Shown here in pieces: positions 1-4,855 of a stretch of 5,886 nucleotides of DNA. The stretch covers positions 1 to 5,886 of the forward strand of contig JAGOVR010000094.1 in the NCBI GenBank assembly GCA_018060635.1. Reading direction: 5' to 3'. The position numbers and the translations under genes were made by a program. The notes under the pieces are model-generated. The model ran no database searches. It was not told the DNA's origin and saw only the letters and a list, made by a program, of their open reading frames with translations. Each line of letters begins with the position of its first letter. Position 1 is the stretch's first letter. The stretch comes from Bacteriovoracaceae bacterium (lineage in GTDB: Bacteria; Bdellovibrionota; Bacteriovoracia; Bacteriovoracales; Bacteriovoracaceae).

Positions 1-47
1 AGAAAACAATATTTGACGTCGTTTCCTGAGCGTTTTAGCATGAAGTC
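1..47. other. Left edge, possible tail of an upstream gene
   Basis: Too short to assign. On the plus strand one frame stops at 14-16 (TGA), another at 27-29 (TGA), and the third stays open to 94-96. Any of the three could be the end of an upstream gene. The gene at 48 has no convincing Shine-Dalgarno, so translational coupling to an upstream reading frame is possible but not shown. Confidence 0.2.
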
Positions 48-1172
48 ATGTCACGCTTCCTCTATGCTATTTCTTTCCTTTTATTACCTTTCCTAGGGCA
101 TAGCTCCACTTATAATCTTAAAGATCTTGAACTCCTTAAAGAAGAAAAAAATTACTCTGAGTTCTTTGCCCATGCTTTTGATTTACGTCCTTCTGAAAGA
201 GGTCAAGAGTGGAAAAAAATGCTCGAAGAAATAGTGGAAGAATATGCTGACAATTATTTAAAAAAAACAGAGGTAATAACTCCTGTGGTAATTCAACAAC
301 TGGTGCAGATATCAAGCTGGCCATCTGTCAAAGATAATAACTTTTTTATTCATAAAAAAAATCAAATCATCCAAAGTTATTTCTATAAGAAAGCCTTACA
401 AAAAAAAGAACCGCCGTCGCAAATACTAGAAGAAATGCAAAAAACTCTGCAAGCAAAAGATTTAAAAGATGCTAATTTTGCGATTGAAATGGCCAAGATT
501 AAAATGCAATTAGGGGTTTCACCTCTAGAAATCTATCCTCTTATCCAAAACCCTCTTCGTACCGAATATGCCTCTTTCTACTGCACAGATCCAAGTATTA
601 CCCCTATTGTCTTACAAAAACTAGTGGCGGAATTAACCCTGAGCCCAGAGAAAGAGCTTTCCATGAGAAGAGAAAAGATTATCTCCCCTGATTGTTGGAA
701 AAAAATGACTCCTAAACTTCTACAAGACCTAACATCACCTTCCCTCTTCACACGGGAAGAAGCCGCTCTCTTATTAAAAAGTGATAAAGCCTTCCAAGAG
801 AAGAAAGGACCCACGTGGGATCTTTATGCGGTATTATCTTTTTTGGATGCTCCCCCTTTGGGAGAAACTCGCAACTTCGCTTGGAATCGTCTAAAAAGCT
901 TTGCTAAAAACTTTAAATACCGTGAAACTCTTTTGAACTCTTTGAAACATCTAGACCCACTCCCTTCCGCTTTGTTTGAAAAAAATAAGAGTGAGCAGGT
1001 TATGATTGAACATTTGGTTACTTTTTTCCCTGAATATGTTTCTTGGTACGCTCTTAATTGCCAAAAATATAGAAAAGGGGAACAAAAAAATACAACTCCT
1101 TCTTGTAGTGCCTTTTTACAAGATCAGAATGTACGAAATTTCTTAGGGGATTATCAACTTAAACAATTTTAG
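48..1172 (+). CDS. Secreted protein of unknown function, 374 residues
   Basis: I do not recognise the family. The N-terminus looks like a Sec signal peptide: Arg at residue 3, then a hydrophobic stretch over residues 4-17 and a likely cleavage site near residues 18-21. The mature protein is therefore probably periplasmic or outer-surface. The rest is mainly helix-forming, lysine- and glutamate-rich, with no further membrane segment. A compact motif FAHAFDLRPSERGQEW at residues 40-55 looks conserved in style and may mark the family. Four cysteines (179, 216, 338, 353) could form two disulphides in the periplasm. ATG 48 is the first start after an in-frame TAG at 36-38, and the signal peptide begins there, so the start is secure despite a poor ribosome binding site. 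The gene ends at a strong terminator. Helical-repeat or scaffold roles are possible, but nothing in the sequence proves one. Confidence 0.85.
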   Translation: MSRFLYAISFLLLPFLGHSSTYNLKDLELLKEEKNYSEFFAHAFDLRPSERGQEWKKMLEEIVEEYADNYLKKTEVITPVVIQQLVQISSWPSVKDNNFFIHKKNQIIQSYFYKKALQKKEPPSQILEEMQKTLQAKDLKDANFAIEMAKIKMQLGVSPLEIYPLIQNPLRTEYASFYCTDPSITPIVLQKLVAELTLSPEKELSMRREKIISPDCWKKMTPKLLQDLTSPSLFTREEAALLLKSDKAFQEKKGPTWDLYAVLSFLDAPPLGETRNFAWNRLKSFAKNFKYRETLLNSLKHLDPLPSALFEKNKSEQVMIEHLVTFFPEYVSWYALNCQKYRKGEQKNTTPSCSAFLQDQNVRNFLGDYQLKQF

Positions 1173-1175
1173 GTA

Positions 1176-1209
1176 TAAAAAAAGGCCTCTTTGAAAGAGG
1201 CCTTTTAAA
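1176..1209. terminator. Bidirectional rho-independent terminator between convergent genes
   Basis: A perfect 12-bp inverted repeat, AAAAGGCCTCTT (1180-1191) and AAGAGGCCTTTT (1195-1206), encloses a 3-nt loop. A T-run follows on the plus strand and an A-run (1177-1183) precedes it, so the hairpin gives a U-tract in both directions. It lies 7 bp after the stop of the plus-strand gene and about 25 bp after the stop of the minus-strand SWIB gene, so it probably serves both. Confidence 0.9.
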
Positions 1210-1233
1210 AATCTTAAATTAAATCTTAAATTA
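1210..1233. repeat. Exact 12-bp tandem duplication over the SWIB stop codon
   Basis: AATCTTAAATTA occurs twice, back to back, at 1210-1221 and 1222-1233. The right copy contains the TAA stop of the SWIB gene (read on the minus strand). Because the unit is 12 bp, the left copy gives a second in-frame TAA at 1219-1221, so the gene ends in two stops separated by three codons. Confidence 0.8.
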
Positions 1234-1587
1234 AGAAAGGTGTTTTGAAACGTATTTTGCCATTTCAAACATAGAAACAACTTTTTTCCCACCAAAGATA
1301 GCTGCTAGCTTTGTATCCGCATTGATATTGCGTCTATTTTTTGCATCTTGAAGATTGTTTTTGCGGATATAATTCCACAATTGTTTTACTACTTCAGTAC
1401 GAGGAAGTGGCTTCGCTCCTACTACTTCAGCTAAGATAGCAGAAGGTTTAAGTGGTTTCATGAAAGCTGGATTTGGTTTTCTTTTTGTCGCAGCTTTCTT
1501 AGGAGCGGCTTTTTTAGGAGCAGCTTTTTTTGTTGCAGTTTTCTTTGGAGCTGCTTTTTTAGTCGCAGTCTTTTTCTTAGTAGCCAT
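1231..1587 (-). CDS. Histone H1-like basic tail fused to a SWIB/MDM2 domain
   Basis: The 118-residue product has two parts. Residues 2-37 are a lysine/alanine/proline/threonine tail built from repeats of TKKAAPKK type, like eukaryotic H1 tails and bacterial Hc1-like proteins. Residues 40-117 form a complete SWIB domain, with the signatures FMKPLKPSAILAEVVG (42-57), LPRTEVVKQLWNYIRKNNLQ (61-80), an NRRNINAD stretch at 84-91 and MFEMAKYVSKHL (106-117). SWIB domains are protein-interaction folds of chromatin remodellers; in bacteria similar proteins occur in Chlamydiae, Betaproteobacteria and Bdellovibrio-like groups. The likely role is nucleoid binding and compaction through the tail, with the SWIB domain recruiting a partner; that partner is unknown. 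The start is fixed by a strong Shine-Dalgarno, AAGGGGGA (1592-1599), four bases upstream. It has its own promoter, so it appears to be an independent, probably well-expressed gene. Confidence 0.93.
   Translation of the reverse strand: MATKKKTATKKAAPKKTATKKAAPKKAAPKKAATKRKPNPAFMKPLKPSAILAEVVGAKPLPRTEVVKQLWNYIRKNNLQDAKNRRNINADTKLAAIFGGKKVVSMFEMAKYVSKHLS
1477..1584 (-). repeat. Degenerate repeats encoding the basic tail
   Basis: This stretch encodes residues 2-37 of the SWIB protein as imperfect in-frame repeats for (T/A)KKAAPKK units: one at residues 9-16, a near copy at 19-26, and shortened AAPKK and AATKRK units after that. The repeats differ at synonymous positions (for example GGAGCGGC versus GGAGCAGC on the plus strand), so they are not a recent perfect expansion. 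Length change between strains by recombination or slippage is likely. Confidence 0.7.
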
Positions 1588-1623
1588 TGTTTCCCCCTTA
1601 GGTTCGGTTGTTAAAAGTTAATA

Positions 1624-1660
1624 CTCAACTATTATACATACTTTAAAAATCCTATAGCAA
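1624..1660 (-). promoter_or_regulatory. Sigma70-type promoter of the SWIB gene
   Basis: On the minus strand there is a perfect -10 hexamer TATAAT (1631-1636) and a -35 TTGCTA (1655-1660, 4 of 6 consensus) with an 18-bp spacer. Transcription would start near 1624, giving a leader of about 37 nt that carries the strong AAGGGGGA ribosome binding site. No terminator is visible between the acetyltransferase stop and this promoter, so read-through from upstream may also occur. Confidence 0.7.
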
Positions 1661-1687
1661 CTTTTTTTTTCATCTCTCTTTTGACAG

Positions 1688-2155
1688 CTATTTTTTCTTT
1701 TTCACTTCTACATCTTTACTCCATTCAAAAACTTCCGTGTTTTCAGAAGTCCTACCGGTCTTGATATAACCATGAGTTTCATTGAGAGAAATGAGTCTAA
1801 AATTTTCCATATGGCAGTAGTTAAAAACCTTGGAAAGATGCTTCTCTTTGGCCATTTTTTCAAAAAAATCCTTGATCTGGTGAGAATAACCATGACCTTG
1901 AAAATCTAGTTTTATCGGTGTTGTGAGGGTATAAAGGCCTTCTTGATCAATCTTAGCTAAAGCCGCCGCAATAATATGGGCGTCACTAGATATAGAATAA
2001 AGCTCCCATCCTTCTTTCATTTTTTTCTTTATATTACTTAGAGACCATTCAAACTCAGGACTTTGAGAAAAAACTTCCGCATTGAAATTAAAAGCATTTT
2101 CGATTTCTTTGCTTTTTGTCGCTTGTTTAAATTGGAGTTGAGAAGATTGTTTCAT
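1688..2155 (-). CDS. GNAT-fold N-acetyltransferase, 155 residues
   Basis: The length and motif order fit the GCN5-related acetyltransferase fold. Residues 76-84 give the central strand (TLTTPIKLD). The acetyl-CoA pyrophosphate-binding loop follows as Q86-G-H-G-Y-S91, matching the family's Q/R-x-x-G-x-G/A pattern, and then a helix (92-104). Residues 118-134 match motif B, with NF...NETHGYIKTG corresponding to the usual N..A...YE..GF pattern. The substrate cannot be told from the sequence: it could be a small amine, an amino acid or a protein N-terminus. The C-terminus ends in four lysines. The gene starts 11 bp after the cytochrome c stop. Its Shine-Dalgarno AGGA overlaps that stop codon, which points to co-transcription and possible coupling. 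A functional link to the cytochrome is not evident. Confidence 0.8.
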   Translation of the reverse strand: MKQSSQLQFKQATKSKEIENAFNFNAEVFSQSPEFEWSLSNIKKKMKEGWELYSISSDAHIIAAALAKIDQEGLYTLTTPIKLDFQGHGYSHQIKDFFEKMAKEKHLSKVFNYCHMENFRLISLNETHGYIKTGRTSENTEVFEWSKDVEVKKKK

Positions 2156-2166
2156 AAGGAAAGATC

Positions 2167-2445
2167 CTATTTGAGTTGTTCAATATAAAGGGAAAGAGCT
2201 TCTTTTTCTGTTTTAGAAAGACCTATATTGGTATGTTTTCGCTCTCCTTTTGCAAAGGCTTCCAATTGAATGAGAGTGTACCACGAATGCTGTCCTGCTA
2301 ATTTTGGCCCTTTCTTTTCCGCAACACCCTCGCCTTGCAATCCATGGCAAGTAACACAAGAATTGTAATGGGTATTAGCAAAAAGGGAGGAGCAGGAAAA
2401 ACCTATAAAAACGAGAGCAAAAAAGAAAATATTAAATTTCCGCAT
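2167..2445 (-). CDS. Small periplasmic mono-haem cytochrome c (class I, c553/c4-like)
   Basis: The preferred 92-residue product starts with a signal peptide (residues 1-23; Arg2-Lys3, hydrophobic core, cleavage after the LFA at 21-23). The single haem-binding motif CVTCH lies at residues 30-34. It is followed by GEG (38-40), GPKLAGQ (46-52), then Y56 and F64, the family's usual QL..F..G.R pattern, and the C-terminal helix SLYIEQL. The role would be electron transfer in the periplasm. Haem would be attached by the ResB-CcsA system, encoded divergently next door. I chose the ATG at 2445 because the signal peptide starts there and AAAAGG lies 10 nt upstream. An in-frame GTG at 2520 would add 25 residues but has no ribosome binding site. 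Oddly, the mature protein has no methionine, so the usual distal haem ligand is missing. Only H53 and H71 remain as histidine alternatives. Confidence 0.9.
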   Translation of the reverse strand: MRKFNIFFFALVFIGFSCSSLFANTHYNSCVTCHGLQGEGVAEKKGPKLAGQHSWYTLIQLEAFAKGERKHTNIGLSKTEKEALSLYIEQLK

Positions 2446-2481
2446 GAAAAAGAAACCTTTTAAAAAATATAAACTTATAAA

Positions 2482-2510
2482 AAGATAAGAAACTTTTTGG
2501 GCCATGGCAA
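2482..2510 (-). promoter_or_regulatory. Possible internal promoter for cytochrome c and GNAT genes
   Basis: On the minus strand, TTGCCA (2505-2510, 5 of 6 of the -35 consensus) lies 17 bp from TATCTT (2482-2487, 4 of 6 of the -10 consensus), inside the 75-bp gap after the NifU-like gene. Transcription would start near 2475, about 30 nt before the ATG at 2445. The gap is also A+T-rich, so this may be chance; read-through from the upstream gene is the alternative. Confidence 0.35.
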
Positions 2511-2520
2511 GGCTTTTCAC

Positions 2521-3174
2521 TTAAGGGGAAATTTCACAGATGATCTCTTCTGCTTTAGCATGAGATCTTAACTGTGCTTGTATCCAATGAAGAGTTCCTT
2601 GATTATGGGCCTCACAGTTTAGACACTCCCCCTGAAAACGCAGAGAAACTTTGGGATAGAGGATCTGAACTAATTGCACCCCCCCTTGATCCCGACGTAA
2701 AGGGGGTAAGATTTTTTGCTCCACCACTTGCTGTAAAAAACGTGCCTGATTGATCAGTGGCATATGTGCAAAACTGCCCTGTTCTAGAGAAGGGATAGCT
2801 TCTTTTGACTGCCAAACTTGATAGACGGCTTGCCGTAATTTTTCTTTAAAAAGAAATGCTTCTTTTATGTTTCCTTCCTCTTCTAAAGGAAATGCTGGCA
2901 TATGATTCTGATCTCTTAAAAAACTTTCAACTTCCCGTAAGGTTAATGACAAAAGAGTTTTTTGATTTTTCCCTAAAGATAATTGAACTAACGCATCCAG
3001 AAAAGCTAAGAGCGGCCCCTCTTTTTTCGTTTGAAAAATGACCTCACTAATATTTCCTTGATCATTAAGCTTTAATTCATACAGACAATCTTCCCCACTA
3101 AACAAAGGATCTTTTTTATAAAACTTCAAGTTTTGCATTCTATGTAAAACTCTCTGAGCATATGATAATTTCAA
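2521..3174 (-). CDS. NifU-like protein: cysteine-less IscU-like domain plus Nfu CXXC domain
   Basis: The 217-residue product has two domains. Residues 4-120 resemble the IscU/NifU scaffold: YAQRVLHRMQN at the start parallels the IscU opening YSEKVIDHYEN, and residues 26-71 align without gaps to E. coli IscU as I recall it (LNDQGNI, F47, T49, G53, A57, GK at 68-69). The three cluster cysteines are replaced by S26, E52 and about E105, and the conserved Asp by E28. Residues 149-215 are a NifU C-terminal (Nfu) domain with ILPPLRRDQGGVQLV and C184-L-N-C187, the CXXC that binds a [4Fe-4S] cluster between two subunits. The likely role is cluster carrying or delivery in the cytoplasm, like NfuA, whose N-terminal domain is also degenerate but of A-type. 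The start is TTG: GAGGA (3179-3183) lies 4 nt upstream and the IscU-like homology begins at once. No signal peptide is seen. Confidence 0.85.
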   Translation of the reverse strand: MKLSYAQRVLHRMQNLKFYKKDPLFSGEDCLYELKLNDQGNISEVIFQTKKEGPLLAFLDALVQLSLGKNQKTLLSLTLREVESFLRDQNHMPAFPLEEEGNIKEAFLFKEKLRQAVYQVWQSKEAIPSLEQGSFAHMPLINQARFLQQVVEQKILPPLRRDQGGVQLVQILYPKVSLRFQGECLNCEAHNQGTLHWIQAQLRSHAKAEEIICEISP

Positions 3175-3293
3175 TGATTCCTCGATGACGCAGTTAAAAT
3201 AATAATATTTATTCTATCTCAAAAATTGCCAGAAAAACATAACTATGGGATATTAGCTCTTTTGCTGATTAAAGGGACAAGGCTCCTTCTATT
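3175..3293. promoter_or_regulatory. Divergent promoter region between NifU-like gene and resB
   Basis: This 119-bp gap should drive both directions. For resB, TTGCCA (3226-3231, 5 of 6) and GATATT (3249-3254, 4 of 6) are spaced by 17 bp, giving a leader of about 33 nt. For the minus strand, candidate -10 boxes are TAGAAT (3211-3216) and two overlapping TATTAT boxes (3199-3207), but no good -35 accompanies them. Upstream of resB, AAGG at 3279-3282 is the nearest Shine-Dalgarno, 11 nt from the ATG. It sits in a small palindrome AAGGCTCCTT (3279-3288). No operator or riboswitch is recognisable. Confidence 0.4.
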
Positions 3294-4838
3294 ATGAACT
3301 TAAAATCTCTCCTTACTCATATTGAATCTTTTTTAGGTGGTTTAAAATTTGCGGTCATCATTATGGCCAGTTTTATTTTAGCTATGATCTGGGGCACTTT
3401 TACTGAAAGCTGGCATGGCACTGAATATGCCTCTGCGCTCATCTACAAATCCCCCTTATTTCTTCTTCTTCTTCTTTTTCTTTTTATTAGTATTTTCATG
3501 GCCGCTCTTTTGCGCTTGCCTCTCCAGAAAAGACTCTATGGCTTCTACACTGTTCATCTTGGGCTTTTAATTCTTCTTACGGGTTCTTTCCTTACCTTTA
3601 TTATTGGAATTGATGGAACTCTTATCCTTAACCCCGAAAGTTTCCAAAAAGAAGTCCAACTATCTTCTTATAACTTGGCCATCTACTATGAAAATCAAGG
3701 GAAGAAGATAAAATATGCTCTTCCTCACATTACACACCCAAAGTATTTAGGAAAAAGCTATGATGCCTTTACCTTGTTAGATTTTATTCCTTATGCCAAA
3801 GAGGAAACAATCTTTGGCCCCTCTCCTGACGGGGGCACTTCGGAATATCAGTTGCGAAATGCTCAATTCACCCAAAGTGTCCTCTTAAGTTTGGCCAGTA
3901 ATTCTGATTTTCCTGCGACAACTCAAATGGGTCCCTTAGGTTTACACTACCTTCCTCCTAGTCTTTTTTCCTGTTTGGAAAAGACTAAAACTTGGTTTTT
4001 TTTATGGGATCAAGAAAAACAAGATTGCCTGAACCCTTCTTTTCAAGAAAAAGGAGAACAAGTCCATTTCCAGATCCAAGGAAAAACAATTATTTTTAAT
4101 CCCTTGCGCTCACCTCTACCCCTTTCCCAAGAAGGAGCCTCTTCTTTACGCTTATTTAATAAACGTATCTTTGAAAAATCACCTCATATTCTTTTGTTTG
4201 GAAAAGCCGTAGCATTTTTTAATAAAAACACTCAAAAATGGGAAACGCATTCTTTCCAAAACACACCCTCTATTGCTCTGCCTTGGATGGGATTTGAGCT
4301 TTCTCTTAAGCAACATCACCCAGCTAAAACAGCTCAAATCCTGCCTGTTTCTACCAAACCTATCCATGAGAATGGAAACATCATTTTAGGAGATATGAAA
4401 GCACTCCAATTAGCTTTCCAAGGCGAAAAGTATTGGGTCACCAGTAAAAAAGACTTACCTCTTTTTCTGAATAATGAAAAAATACTTTTGCGCTTAGAAA
4501 AAGAAACACTCACTCTTCCTTATGAAATAAAATTGGATAAGTTCCATATGGAAAAAGATCCTGGAACTGAAACCCCTGCCAGCTTTGAAAGTTTTGTCAC
4601 TCTAAGAGCTTTTGGGAAAGAATCAACTCACCATATTTTTATGAATAATCCTCTGAAATTTTCAGGCATGACTTTTTATCAGGCCTCTTATTTTCCTGTC
4701 CCTGAACTAAACAGCTATGGATCTGTTCTAAGTGTAAACTATGATCCAGGACGTATCCTAAAATATCTCGGCGCACTCCTTATTGTTTTGGGTGCTATTT
4801 GGCATTACCGTATTACCAAACGTAAAAAAAGTTTTTAA
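3294..4838 (+). CDS. resB: Cytochrome c biogenesis protein ResB (CcsB)
   Basis: ResB is the partner of CcsA in System II cytochrome c maturation. Together they export haem and bind apocytochrome for thioether attachment at CXXCH. The 514-residue protein has the family's layout: three N-terminal membrane segments (about 18-36, 53-73 and 83-105), a large periplasmic domain (about 107-485) and a final membrane segment (about 488-505) with a basic cytoplasmic tail. His88 in the third segment (FYTVHLG) matches the transmembrane haem-ligand histidine of CcsBA proteins. The C-terminal signature is clear: MNNPLKFSGMTFYQASYF, then SVLSVNYDPGR and the last helix. ATG 3294 is the first possible start after an in-frame TAA at 3270-3272. 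A (CTT)5 run at 3462-3476 encodes five leucines in the second segment. ccsA follows after 17 bp, so the two are one operon. Confidence 0.93.
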   Translation: MNLKSLLTHIESFLGGLKFAVIIMASFILAMIWGTFTESWHGTEYASALIYKSPLFLLLLLFLFISIFMAALLRLPLQKRLYGFYTVHLGLLILLTGSFLTFIIGIDGTLILNPESFQKEVQLSSYNLAIYYENQGKKIKYALPHITHPKYLGKSYDAFTLLDFIPYAKEETIFGPSPDGGTSEYQLRNAQFTQSVLLSLASNSDFPATTQMGPLGLHYLPPSLFSCLEKTKTWFFLWDQEKQDCLNPSFQEKGEQVHFQIQGKTIIFNPLRSPLPLSQEGASSLRLFNKRIFEKSPHILLFGKAVAFFNKNTQKWETHSFQNTPSIALPWMGFELSLKQHHPAKTAQILPVSTKPIHENGNIILGDMKALQLAFQGEKYWVTSKKDLPLFLNNEKILLRLEKETLTLPYEIKLDKFHMEKDPGTETPASFESFVTLRAFGKESTHHIFMNNPLKFSGMTFYQASYFPVPELNSYGSVLSVNYDPGRILKYLGALLIVLGAIWHYRITKRKKSF

Positions 4839-4855
4839 AAAGGACATTTCTCCCT

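Noticed and set aside
350..410. A8 runs (for example near 353 and 400) in the 374-residue gene as sites of phase variation or programmed slippage.
   Set aside because: Short A-runs are common throughout this lysine-rich, A+T-rich window, and the frame is open across them. Nothing marks them as functional.
2393..2395. Cys18 in the cytochrome c leader as a lipoprotein attachment site.
   Set aside because: The residues before it (IGFS) do not fit the lipobox pattern well, and a better signal peptidase I site (LFA, residues 21-23) follows.
2446..2520. In-frame GTG extension of the cytochrome c gene to 2520, adding 25 residues.
   Set aside because: There is no ribosome binding site before the GTG, and the extension would bury the signal peptide behind another hydrophobic stretch. 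The ATG at 2445 starts a normal signal peptide with AAAAGG upstream.
3279..3288. AAGGCTCCTT palindrome before resB as a hairpin hiding the ribosome binding site.
   Set aside because: Four-base arms with a 2-nt gap cannot form a stable RNA hairpin. It may be a chance palindrome.
3460..3476. CTT/TTC trinucleotide run in resB as a phase-variable repeat.
   Set aside because: Only five units are present, and changes of whole triplets would just alter the length of a leucine stretch in a membrane helix without switching the gene off.
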